Assembly (NCBI RefSeq): GCF_014230305.1
Contig: NZ_JACLAU010000031.1
Location: 1-40,335 of the forward strand
Length of the DNA stretch: 40,335 nucleotides
Direction of reading: 5' to 3'
Source: Novosphingobium aerophilum
Lineage (GTDB): Bacteria > Pseudomonadota > Alphaproteobacteria > Sphingomonadales > Sphingomonadaceae
The position numbers and the translations under genes are program-made. The first letter of the stretch is position 1; each line of letters begins with the position of its first letter. This document shows positions 26,480 to 34,341 of this stretch, piece after piece. Below the pieces are notes generated by a model. It ran no database searches and was not told the origin of the DNA. It worked only from the letters and a program-made list of their open reading frames with translations.

Positions 26480-26571
26480 GAGCGGGGCCTTTGTTGCCTT
26501 ATGGTCGCTGCAGCGGAAGGAAGCGGAGATGCTGCGGCTCGCGGTTCATACGGGCAGGACTGCGTTTGGTT

Positions 26572-27732
26572 TCAGCCGGTCGCGGCGGGAATGCGGGCCG
26601 TCGCCACCGGCGCCGCCGCACCGTCCCGGCGCTCGAAGGGAATCTCGATCAGCACGGCGAACCCGCCCTCGGGCGAATCCTTGATCTCGAACCGGTGGCT
26701 GTCGCCATAGGCCTGGGCCAGCCGGTCGCGGATGTTCGCGAGGCCCACCCCGGTGGACACGGTTTCGCCGCCGTCGAAAGTCACGCCCGACAGCCTGTTG
26801 TCGGACGCACCGTTTTGCAATCCCGGGCCGGTGTCGGAGACGGTGATGCGAAGCATGGTCCCGATGAGCTGCGTCGCGATGGTGATTTCGGCGCCGCTTT
26901 CCTGCGGGCTGACGGCATACTTGATGGCGTTCTCGACCAGCGGTTGCAGCAGCAGCGAGGGCAGCAGCCCGGGACGGGTCGCCTCATCGATGTGGAAGGT
27001 GGTGCGCAGGCGCTCCTCGAAGCGCATCCGTTCGATGTCGAGATAGAGCTGCAGCGTCTCCACCTCCTGCGCCACGGTGACCCGCCCGGTCGGCTCGTTG
27101 ATCAGGGTGTAGCGCAGGAAGGCCGAGAGCCGGGTGAGCATCGCGTTGGCGGGCTCGGTCTGCTTGAGCAGGACCAGGGTGGAGATCGAGTTCAGGGTGT
27201 TGAACAGGAAATGCGGGTTGAGCTGGTAGCGCAGCATGGCGAGCTGCGCCTGGGTGGCCTGGTTCTCCAGCCGGATGAGCTGATCGTTCTGCTCTTCGAT
27301 CTGGAGGTAGAAGTTGATCGCGTAATAGAGCGCCGACCAGGCCCCCAGCAGGGTCAGATCGAGGTAGAACACCCCGATCAGCAACTGGGCGAAGCTGGCG
27401 GCGCGCTCGGGGCGATAGAGCCCGATCACCCAGGCGTCGATGAAGGCATAAAGCGTGACCGCGAGCGGGACGACCAGCGTGGTCACCCCCCAGGTGATCA
27501 GCGCCCGCCGCGCGATGAGCTGGCGGTAGATCACCGAAAGGATCAGCGAGATCGAAAAGCCGGTGATCGTGGCGATCAGCACCAGCACCAGGAAGGCCGG
27601 CGGCTGACCATTGGCGACGCTGGACATGGCGCGCAACAGGAAGGCCCCGCCCCAGCCGACGGCCTGAAGCCGCCAGAAGGCCTGGTTCTTGTTCGCGAAG
27701 AACGGGGTCGGGCGAAACGGCAGGACGGCCAT
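26572..27732 (-). CDS. LytS/YehU-type sensor histidine kinase
   Basis: A 386-residue membrane kinase pairing with the LytTR regulator downstream. Hydrophobic segments lie at about 47-69, 78-98 and 116-141, with another possible near 25. The His_kinase (PF06580) core has the phosphorylated histidine His174 in YQLNPHFLFNTLNS, then the ATP domain with PLVENAIKYA, VSDTGPGL and GVGLANIRDRL. The start at 27732 is chosen by homology; the frame stays open upstream to 28167 only as antisense of the DsbA gene. No periplasmic sensor loop of any size is seen, so it may sense the membrane or an intramembrane cue. Confidence 0.94.
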   Translation of the reverse strand: MAVLPFRPTPFFANKNQAFWRLQAVGWGGAFLLRAMSSVANGQPPAFLVLVLIATITGFSISLILSVIYRQLIARRALITWGVTTLVVPLAVTLYAFIDAWVIGLYRPERAASFAQLLIGVFYLDLTLLGAWSALYYAINFYLQIEEQNDQLIRLENQATQAQLAMLRYQLNPHFLFNTLNSISTLVLLKQTEPANAMLTRLSAFLRYTLINEPTGRVTVAQEVETLQLYLDIERMRFEERLRTTFHIDEATRPGLLPSLLLQPLVENAIKYAVSPQESGAEITIATQLIGTMLRITVSDTGPGLQNGASDNRLSGVTFDGGETVSTGVGLANIRDRLAQAYGDSHRFEIKDSPEGGFAVLIEIPFERRDGAAAPVATARIPAATG

Positions 27733-27763
27733 CAGCCCAACGTAGTGGCCGTGGCGACACAAC

Positions 27764-27817
27764 TCAATGCAGGGATCCTGGTCAATGCAGGGATCCTGGT
27801 CAATGCCGCGATCCCGG
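27764..27817. repeat. Three tandem 18-base repeats
   Basis: TCAATGCAGGGATCCTGG occurs exactly at 27764-27781 and 27782-27799, with a diverged third copy at 27800-27817. The block lies between the DsbA-like gene and the kinase gene and precedes the kinase start on the minus strand, where it could be in the leader. It has no spacers and is too short for a CRISPR. Confidence 0.9.
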
Positions 27818-27844
27818 CGACAGGCGCGAACCGGCGCATGCGCC

Positions 27845-28615
27845 TCATCCCTGCCGGCCGGCGCGGGCCTGGGCGATCGCCTGGCCCAGCGCCTCGCGCC
27901 CGATCGCGCCGCTTTGCGCCGTGTCGCCGACGATCCAGCTCGGCGTGCCGTCCAGCCCGAGCCGGCGGGCAAGCTCGAGATTGCGGGCGAGTTCGGCCTG
28001 GGTTTCGGCCGCGGCGATCGTCGCGCGCGCCTTGGCCATGTCCAGCCCGGCGGCGCGGGCGGCGGCGGCGATGGTTTCCGCATTGGGCCGGCCGGCGGCG
28101 AACATCGCCTTGTGGAACGCGGCATAGCGCCCCTGGGCCCCGGCGGCGATCGCCATGCGCGCGGCATCGGTGCTTTCGGGGGTCAGGATCGGCAGTTCGC
28201 GGACCACCACCCTGAGATCGGGATTGGCAGCGATCAGCGCGTCGACATCGGCCACGCTGCCCCGGCAGTACCCGCAGGCATAATCGGTGAACTCGACCAG
28301 GGTCACCTTGCCCGCCGGGTTGCCCAGCACCACGCCGGGATGGGCCCGCTCGACCTCGGCCCGCACTTCGCCCAGGCGGTCCGCCGTGCCGCGCCGTTCG
28401 AGCGCCTCCATCGCCTTGGGCAGGACCTCGGGATGGGCCATCAGGTAATCGTGGACCACGGCTTCGATCGCGGCGCGGTCCCTCGCAGCAAGACCACTGG
28501 CGGGATCGGCCCGGACACGGGTCTGCCAGGCCCAACTGCCCAGCGCGCCGAGCACGGCACAGGCCAGCCCGACAAGGAGGAGCGAAAGCAGCGGGCGGCG
28601 AGCGATGGCGGTCAT
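27845..28615 (-). CDS. DsbA-like thioredoxin-fold oxidoreductase
   Basis: A 256-residue envelope thiol oxidoreductase of the DsbA/Com1 type. Signal or membrane anchor at 8-30 (LLSLLLVGLACAVLGALGSW), an N-terminal helical segment with IEAVVHDYLMAHPEVLPKAM, and the thioredoxin fold with the active site Cys114-Gly-Tyr-Cys117 in TDYACGYCRGS and a cis-proline in DGTPSWIVGD. It should form or shuffle disulfides in periplasmic proteins. The ATG at 28615 is 96 bases after the M48 protease gene on the same strand, so they may be co-transcribed for envelope quality control. Confidence 0.93.
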   Translation of the reverse strand: MTAIARRPLLSLLLVGLACAVLGALGSWAWQTRVRADPASGLAARDRAAIEAVVHDYLMAHPEVLPKAMEALERRGTADRLGEVRAEVERAHPGVVLGNPAGKVTLVEFTDYACGYCRGSVADVDALIAANPDLRVVVRELPILTPESTDAARMAIAAGAQGRYAAFHKAMFAAGRPNAETIAAAARAAGLDMAKARATIAAAETQAELARNLELARRLGLDGTPSWIVGDTAQSGAIGREALGQAIAQARAGRQG

Positions 28616-28650
28616 GGGCGGAGGGTTATCGCAGAAGGGCGCGGGGCGCC

Positions 28651-28674
28651 AGCGGGATGGCCAGCGGGATGGCC
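28651..28674. repeat. Two tandem 12-base repeats
   Basis: AGCGGGATGGCC is repeated head to tail at 28651-28662 and 28663-28674 in the gap between the M48 protease and the DsbA-like gene. A short slippage product; no function is suggested. Confidence 0.8.
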
Positions 28675-28711
28675 TGCCGGACAGCAAGTGGCATGGTCGG
28701 CAACAGGAGGC

Positions 28712-30190
28712 TCACCGCCGCTTGCGCATCCGCTCCATCTCGCCGCGGGCCTGCAGCGCGATGTCCTGCGCGCGCAGCCAGTCGGGCGAGCCCCGGACGA
28801 GACTGTCGGTCGCCGCCTCGGCACTGCTCAGGGCCTGGGGCCAGGCCCCGCGCATGACCTGCATTTCGGCGCTGGCCAGCCGCGCCCGCGCCACGTCGCC
28901 GGTCTGGTTGTAGATCTGCCCGAGCTGATACCAGGCATCGGGGTTCTCGCGGTCGCGCGACACCGCCGCGCGCAGCACGCGCTCGGCCTCGGCCAGATGG
29001 ACCGGATCCTCGGTGGCAACCAGGGCATGGCCGAAGGTGGTGGCGATCAGCGGCTGGTTGCCGGTCAGCTCGGTGGCGCGGCGCAGTGGCGCCAGCGCCT
29101 CGCCGGGCCTGCCCGCCTCGGTCAGGATCTGGCCCTTCAGTTCCAGGTAGTAGGGGTCGCTCGGGGCCTCCTTGAGCAGGGCGTCGACCTCGCTGATCGC
29201 GCGATCGAGGTAGGCCTCCTTGTGCCAGGCATAGGCGCGCGCGTAACGGGCCGGGATCGACAGGTCGGTGGCGGGATAGGCCTTGTGGGTCTGCTGCGGG
29301 TCCGACAGATAGCCGAACAGCTTGGCCTTGGCCCGGCGGAACCGGGCTTCGAGCACGGGGTCGCTCGGTCGGTTCCAGGCGGGATCCTTCTGATAGACCT
29401 CCTGCAGGGTCGCGATGCGATCGCCCTCGAGCGGGTGGGTCGACATGAACGGGTCCATATCGGCCTGGCTGTAGCCGCGGCGATAGCCTTCCTGCTCCAG
29501 CTTCCGGAAGAAATCGAGCGAGCCGCGCCCGCTGATCCCCGCCCCGGCCAGGAACGAGGCCCCGGCCGCGTCGGCCTGCGATTCCTGCGCACGGCTGAAG
29601 GCCAGGTACTTGCCCATGGCCGCGCTCTGCCCGGCCATCATCGCGGCCATCCCGGCCTCGCCCCCGCCCACCGCGACGGCGGCGGCGCCGATCAGCAGCG
29701 ACAGCAGCGAGATGTTGCCGGCTTCCTTGGCGCTCTGTTCGCCGGCGATGGCATGGCCGCCGGTGATGTGGCCCAGCTCGTGCGCGATCACGCCCTGGAC
29801 CTCGTTCGCCGTGTCCGCCGTGTTGATCAGCCCGGCGTTCAGATAGACCACCTGGCCGTTCATCACGAAGGCGTTGATCGACATGTCGCCCACCAGCACG
29901 ACGTCGACGTTGCGGGGATCGAGGCCAGCCGCCTTGACCAGCGGTGCGGACATGTCGCGCAGCAGGGCCTCGGTCTCGGCATCGCGCAGGATCGATTGGG
30001 CATGGGCCTGTTCGAGCGGCAGCAGCAGGGCCAGGCCGATCATGGCCCAGCGCGCCAGGCGGCGCTTCAGACCGGGCCGCGCCGGACCGGGCGACGTCGG
30101 CGGGATTGCTGGCGAAAGGGGGCCGTCCAGGCTGGTCATGGCCGCCGGACCTGCGGGAAGGCGCCTGAACCGGGGGTGAAAGCGTGGCAT
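28712..30190 (-). CDS. M48 metalloprotease with TPR tail (BepA-like)
   Basis: A 492-residue periplasmic protease like BepA/YfgC, which checks outer-membrane protein assembly. A hydrophobic signal lies at about 48-64 (WAMIGLALLLPLEQAHA), with an unusually long basic and proline-rich lead before it, so the true start may be an internal ATG at 30139. The zinc site is His137-Glu-Leu-Gly-His141 in GVIAHELGHITGGHA, with the later acidic ligand in SRAQESQADAAG. TPR repeats fill the C-terminal part (ARYARAYAWHKEAYLDRAIS, AWYQLGQIYNQTGDVARARL). Located upstream of the DsbA-like gene on the same strand. Confidence 0.93.
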   Translation of the reverse strand: MPRFHPRFRRLPAGPAAMTSLDGPLSPAIPPTSPGPARPGLKRRLARWAMIGLALLLPLEQAHAQSILRDAETEALLRDMSAPLVKAAGLDPRNVDVVLVGDMSINAFVMNGQVVYLNAGLINTADTANEVQGVIAHELGHITGGHAIAGEQSAKEAGNISLLSLLIGAAAVAVGGGEAGMAAMMAGQSAAMGKYLAFSRAQESQADAAGASFLAGAGISGRGSLDFFRKLEQEGYRRGYSQADMDPFMSTHPLEGDRIATLQEVYQKDPAWNRPSDPVLEARFRRAKAKLFGYLSDPQQTHKAYPATDLSIPARYARAYAWHKEAYLDRAISEVDALLKEAPSDPYYLELKGQILTEAGRPGEALAPLRRATELTGNQPLIATTFGHALVATEDPVHLAEAERVLRAAVSRDRENPDAWYQLGQIYNQTGDVARARLASAEMQVMRGAWPQALSSAEAATDSLVRGSPDWLRAQDIALQARGEMERMRKRR

Positions 30191-30257
30191 CGCCGGTACC
30201 CTACCCGGCTTGGTGGCCCGGCGCCACCTCCCGCCCGCGCCGGAGGACCGATCGGAC

Positions 30258-31676
30258 TCAGCCGAACAGTTGGCGCGCGGCGCGTTCGATCAGGGCGGTG
30301 TCGTCGGGCACTTCGCCCAACAGCACCACCCCGGTCTCGGTGCGACGGACCAGGACCAGCGAGAATTCCTCACCCTCGAACGGCAAGGCCGCCAGCGGCC
30401 GGGTCGGCACGACGCGAAGCTTGCGCGCCAGGGTCTCGCGCGGGGATTCGGCCCGGCTGGGCTTGCCGCTCTGGCTGCGACGGAACTCGCGCTCGGCCTT
30501 GAGCACGCCCTTGAGCCCGCCCGGTGCCGCGGCCAGCGTCGCGGTGAGCTGCCCCACGGCGACGCCAGTGCGCTGGGCCCAGGCGATCACCGAGGCGTAT
30601 TCGGTCAGGCGCGTCTTGTCGTATGTGGGGCCGAACACCAGCTTCACCACCGGAAGCAGCGGTGCGCGGGCCTGCATGGTCAGGCCGGCGTCGGCGACCA
30701 GCTCGGCGAACTCGTCCGGACTGCCCTGGGCGGCCAGGGCAAAATCGTGCGCCCGGCCGATCGCGGCATAGAGCGCATGGCGGCTGCGGTCTTCCGAACC
30801 CTGCGCCGCGCGGGCCAGGTCGCGGGCCAAGGCAAGCAGATCGGCGAGGCCGACCGGATCATCGCCGACGCTGCCTCCGTCGTACAGGCCAGCCCCATCA
30901 AGGCCTTCCCCGTCCAGACCTTCCCCGTCGAGGCCGGGGTCGGCCAGCACCGTCAGCTCCAGCGGTTCGTCCACACTGGCCAGCGATTCGGCCGGGCCGT
31001 CGGCCCAGGCCATGGTCGCAGCCCCGCCCACGCCGCGTTCCGCCAGCGGCCCGGTGCGCGGATCGGTCCGCAGCGCCTGGTCGATGGCGAGCATCAGCTC
31101 TTCGGTGGTCTGCTGGTCGGCCAGTTCCTTCCAGTTGATTACGCCATAGATCAGCTCGACGCGATCTTCCGCCAGGCTGGCCGAGAACGGCAGCAGAATG
31201 CCCCGGTACAGGATGGTCCGCCCGCGCTGGTTGACGAATTCGGCCTCGAACCCGATCGGCGCCTCGTTGGCGATGATCTGCAGGTAATGGTCGGTGATGC
31301 GCGAGGCCAGCGACCGGCCCGGCACCTCGGACAGGCGGCCGATGGCCTGCGGATCGCAGCCCGATTCGTCGGCCAGCGCGCTGCCGAGATAGCGGATCAC
31401 CGGGTCCTCGATCCCGCCGGAGACGTCGATCAGCACCGAATGGGGATCGAAATCGGGCATGTTGCCCGTCTCGAGATCCGCGATCAGCGGAAAGTGGCGG
31501 TCGCCGAGCAGGCTGGCCCAGTGGTTGTAGGCCCGCACCTGCATGCGGCGATCATCCTGCCCGATGACCGGGGGCAGGGTATCGTGCCCGATCTCGTCTT
31601 CGGCCGGATCGTAAAGGTCGGTTTCCGGGTAGTCCGCATCGGACATCCCGCCCCACGGACCGCGCAACGTCTCCAT
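30258..31676 (-). CDS. PAS_5 (MopJ-type) domain protein, function unknown
   Basis: A 472-residue protein with an N-terminal PAS_5-like domain at about 35-200: WASLLGDRHFPLIADLE, NMPDFDPHSVLIDVSG, RYLGSALADE and ILYRGILLPFSAS are typical of this alphaproteobacterial PAS group, some members of which influence the cell cycle or polarity. The second half is helical and alanine-rich, interrupted by a low-complexity stretch GLDGEGLDGEGLDGAGLYDG, and ends in FSLVLVRRTETGVVLLGEVP. No kinase or cyclase domain follows. The ATG at 31676 has GGGA nine bases upstream; the upstream frame crosses a terminator and is not used. Function is not known. Confidence 0.85.
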   Translation of the reverse strand: METLRGPWGGMSDADYPETDLYDPAEDEIGHDTLPPVIGQDDRRMQVRAYNHWASLLGDRHFPLIADLETGNMPDFDPHSVLIDVSGGIEDPVIRYLGSALADESGCDPQAIGRLSEVPGRSLASRITDHYLQIIANEAPIGFEAEFVNQRGRTILYRGILLPFSASLAEDRVELIYGVINWKELADQQTTEELMLAIDQALRTDPRTGPLAERGVGGAATMAWADGPAESLASVDEPLELTVLADPGLDGEGLDGEGLDGAGLYDGGSVGDDPVGLADLLALARDLARAAQGSEDRSRHALYAAIGRAHDFALAAQGSPDEFAELVADAGLTMQARAPLLPVVKLVFGPTYDKTRLTEYASVIAWAQRTGVAVGQLTATLAAAPGGLKGVLKAEREFRRSQSGKPSRAESPRETLARKLRVVPTRPLAALPFEGEEFSLVLVRRTETGVVLLGEVPDDTALIERAARQLFG

Positions 31677-31727
31677 CCGAAACAATCCCCTGCTGTGTTC
31701 CAGGCGGAGATTGCCCAAGCATGGTGG

Positions 31728-31763
31728 AAAAAAGGTTAAGTTGCGCGAAAACCCGCGCAACTT
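31728..31763 (-). terminator. Rho-independent terminator of the MFS gene
   Basis: On the minus strand AAGTTGCGCG and CGCGCAACTT (31754-31763 and 31738-31747) form a perfect 10-base stem with a GGTTTT loop, followed after four bases by TTTTTT. It directly follows the MFS stop, so it ends that transcript before the PAS gene. Confidence 0.88.
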
Positions 31764-31776
31764 CACCAGACCGGGG

Positions 31777-33063
31777 TCAACGCTTCAGCACCACGCCTTC
31801 GCCCGGGCGGGGCAGCGGCGCCAGCAGCCCGAGCACCATGGTGATGAACAGCAGGAAGGTGGCGGCCAGGCCCAGCGCGACCGTGATCCCGACCCGATCC
31901 GACAGCAGGCCGCAAAGCCAGGCACCGATCGCCATGCCGCCGAAGCTGACAGACTGGTAGATCGCCATGCACCGGCCCAGGATCGCCTCGGGCGCCCGCA
32001 ACTGCATCGCGACGTTGATCGTGGTGAAGCAGAAGGTGAAGGCCATTCCGCCCAGGGCGATGAACGGAAACAGCCAGACCGCCCGATCGATCAGGGCCAG
32101 ACCGAGGATCGCCGCGGCATAGGCGATGGCGCCGGTCCGGACCATCACCTCGGCCCCGAACCGCCGGTTGAGCCGCGCCACCACCAGCGCGCCCGCGATC
32201 GAACCCAGCCCGAAGCTCGCCAGCAGCAGGCCGAAGGCCAGCTCCCCGGCGCCCAGCCGGTCGCGGATCACCACGGGAAGGAGCGATTGCAGCGCCGCCG
32301 CGCCGATGCCCACGCAAAGCCCGCGCAGCAGGATCCGCCGGACCGGATCGGATCCGGCGCAGAACGCCAGCCCGGCGCGGATCGAAGTCAGCATCGGCCG
32401 CCGCACCGGAGCCGGGACGTCGGGGCGCCAACGCCACAGCACGACGATCATGGCGAGGAAGCTGACGGCATTGATCCCGAATGCCGCGGCCACGCCCAGC
32501 GCGGCGACGAGCCCTCCGCCCAGGGCCGGACCCAGGCTGCGTGCCAGGTTGAGCGCAATGGTGTTGAGCGAGATGGCCTGGGGCAGGTCGCGCACGCCGA
32601 CCTGGGCCCGGACCGAGGCCTGCCAGGCCGGGGCGTTGAGCGCGGTGCCGGTGCCGACCGCCAGGGTGAAGGCGAGCAGGCCGTAGGGACCGATCAGCCC
32701 GAGGGCGGTGATCGTGGCGAGGGCCGCCGAACAGAGCAGCATGGCCACCTGCGCCGCCAGCATCACCCGGCGCCGGTCGAAGTTGTCGGCGATCGCTCCG
32801 GCAAAGACCCCGATCAGCAGGATCGGCGCCGTGGCCGAGGCCTGGACCGCCGCCACCAGGCTGTGCGACCGGGTCAGGTCGGTCATGAGCCAGGCCGCGG
32901 CGATCGACTGGATGGAGGACCCGAGCTGCGAAAAGAGATTGGCCGACCAGATCGCCCGGAAGGCCGGATAGCGGAACGGCGCGAAGGTGGCACCCGGCGG
33001 GTTTGGTGGGCTTGGGCCGGCCCCGGCTGGGTCCACGGCGGGATTGTCGCGGGGATCGGCCAT
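31777..33063 (-). CDS. MFS transporter
   Basis: A 428-residue major-facilitator permease of the MFS_3 (enterobactin exporter-like) type, with about twelve hydrophobic segments. After a soluble Pro/Gly-rich head (1-28) come TM1-2 (IWSANLFSQLGSSIQSIAAA), the loop motif GAIADNFDRRRVML between TM2 and TM3 that resembles MFS motif A, and TGTALNAPAWQASVRAQV near TM4. It is expected to export a small molecule across the inner membrane. Substrate is unknown. It stands in front of the PAS gene but is separated from it by a terminator. Confidence 0.93.
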   Translation of the reverse strand: MADPRDNPAVDPAGAGPSPPNPPGATFAPFRYPAFRAIWSANLFSQLGSSIQSIAAAWLMTDLTRSHSLVAAVQASATAPILLIGVFAGAIADNFDRRRVMLAAQVAMLLCSAALATITALGLIGPYGLLAFTLAVGTGTALNAPAWQASVRAQVGVRDLPQAISLNTIALNLARSLGPALGGGLVAALGVAAAFGINAVSFLAMIVVLWRWRPDVPAPVRRPMLTSIRAGLAFCAGSDPVRRILLRGLCVGIGAAALQSLLPVVIRDRLGAGELAFGLLLASFGLGSIAGALVVARLNRRFGAEVMVRTGAIAYAAAILGLALIDRAVWLFPFIALGGMAFTFCFTTINVAMQLRAPEAILGRCMAIYQSVSFGGMAIGAWLCGLLSDRVGITVALGLAATFLLFITMVLGLLAPLPRPGEGVVLKR

Positions 33064-33122
33064 GTCTTCCGTTGGTCGGCCCGGGCGCTCAGGTCAAGCT
33101 GCGGCGTTGCCGCCACGGCCGA

Positions 33123-33575
33123 TCAGAACATGTAGCGCACCCGCACGGTCTGGCGGACCGGTTCCGCGCCGACCGGAAAGGCCGCCGCCGAAAAGCGCGG
33201 CGGGCCGAAGCGCACCTTGGCATCCCGCGAAAAGCCGAAGCCCTCGCGGGGGACCAGCAGGGCGGTGTCGATCCGGCCGTTGGAATTCTCGTCATGGATC
33301 AGCGCGAAGGCATAGGTCCCCGGAGGAACGCGGCCGAAGTCGAGCAGGACCTGCCCGGTGGCGGCACGAACCTCGAGCTTGTGGGCCTGCGGATCGTCCT
33401 TGCAGTTGGGAAACATCGTCGCGTTGGTGGTCAGGCAGGCGCGGACCAGGCCGCGATCGTTGCGCAGCCCGTCGACCATGACGCTCACATCCTGCCCGGC
33501 CGGGGCGACCCCGCCGAGCATGATTCCCGCCACGGCGAGGCTCAGGGCTGCGACAGGCCCCGATCCGTTCCGCAC
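33123..33575 (-). CDS. DUF2141 exported protein
   Basis: A 150-residue protein matching DUF2141, found in bacteria near envelope and carotenoid/sterol-related genes. A signal peptide (PVAALSLAVAGIMLGGVAPAG) follows a GTG start at 33575; the core has LRNDRGLVRACLTTN, FGRVPPGTYAFALIHDENSN and GFGFSRDAKVRFGPPRF. The earlier ATGs lie inside the sterol-desaturase gene and give no signal, so GTG was chosen. It overlaps the upstream gene by 34 bases. Function is unknown; its coupling to the hydroxylase suggests a shared envelope lipid role. Confidence 0.88.
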   Translation of the reverse strand: MRNGSGPVAALSLAVAGIMLGGVAPAGQDVSVMVDGLRNDRGLVRACLTTNATMFPNCKDDPQAHKLEVRAATGQVLLDFGRVPPGTYAFALIHDENSNGRIDTALLVPREGFGFSRDAKVRFGPPRFSAAAFPVGAEPVRQTVRVRYMF

Positions 33576-34291
33576 AGTCGGTCCCAGACGCGAAAATAGA
33601 GGCCGTAGTTGCATGAGTAGAGCTCGTGGTGACGGTGGTGATGACTGGCGGTGATAAGCCACCCGCCCAGCCGGGAATGAACGAGGGCGCGCGGAAACAG
33701 CTCCCAGCCCATGTGGTTGGTGACCCCCATCACCGTCATCACGGTCAGCACCAGGCCAAGCATGGCGACATGGATGGGCACCAGGAAGACCAGCGCGGGA
33801 ATCACCACCGCGCCGCTCAGCGCCTCGATCGGATGGAAGCTCATGGCGGCCCAGGCCGTGGGTGGGCGGCTGGCGTGATGCACGGCGTGAGCCAGCCGGA
33901 ACCAGCGCGGCCGGTGCATCAGCCGGTGCGTCCAGTAGAACCAGGTGTCATGCGCAAACAGGTACACCAGCACCGACAGGGGCAGGTACCACAACGGATA
34001 GGCCTGCCAGTCGCGATAGATCAGGGTCCAGCCGAACTGCTGCCAGCCCCAGGCCACTACACCGGCAGGAAGGCCGTAGATCGCGGCCGAGAGCAGCGAC
34101 CAGCCGATCTCGGCGCGGATCTGCCGGCCGAGCCCGGCGTAAAGCCCGGGCCGCACGCGCGCGGTGGCCAGGGCGAACCCGCCGCTGGCCAGCAGGTAGC
34201 GCAGGGCGACGATGGCGGTCATCGCCAACGCGGCGCCGCCGGCGGCGATCACCGTGGGGAGGATCATGATCCCGTCCATCGCCTGCTGCAT
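33542..34291 (-). CDS. Sterol desaturase-family membrane hydroxylase
   Basis: A 249-residue integral membrane di-iron enzyme of the sterol desaturase / fatty acid hydroxylase superfamily. The histidine clusters that bind iron are present: HDTWFYWTHRLMH (114-126), HAVHH (135-139) and HHHRHH (217-222). Long hydrophobic segments lie before and after the first cluster. Family members hydroxylate sterols, carotenoids or fatty acids; this one overlaps DUF2141, a common pairing. A TTG at 34309 would extend it; the ATG at 34291 was preferred, with 34279 as an alternative. Substrate is not identifiable from sequence. Confidence 0.92.
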   Translation of the reverse strand: MQQAMDGIMILPTVIAAGGAALAMTAIVALRYLLASGGFALATARVRPGLYAGLGRQIRAEIGWSLLSAAIYGLPAGVVAWGWQQFGWTLIYRDWQAYPLWYLPLSVLVYLFAHDTWFYWTHRLMHRPRWFRLAHAVHHASRPPTAWAAMSFHPIEALSGAVVIPALVFLVPIHVAMLGLVLTVMTVMGVTNHMGWELFPRALVHSRLGGWLITASHHHRHHELYSCNYGLYFRVWDRLCGTDRGLSQP

Positions 34292-34341
34292 GCCTGAAAG
34301 TGCCGCCAATGACTATCCCGGACCGAATCGGTCCACCGCGT

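Noticed and set aside
27764..27817. Possible CRISPR from three tandem 18-base repeats
   Set aside because: No spacers, short units and one diverged copy; no cas genes nearby.
24938..28215. Long plus-strand frames opposite nadC, the response regulator, the kinase and the DsbA-like gene
   Set aside because: They are antisense shadows with no recognisable domains.
27767..33135. Long plus-strand frames opposite DsbA, M48, PAS and MFS genes
   Set aside because: The opposite strand has coherent families throughout; the frames here are low-complexity.
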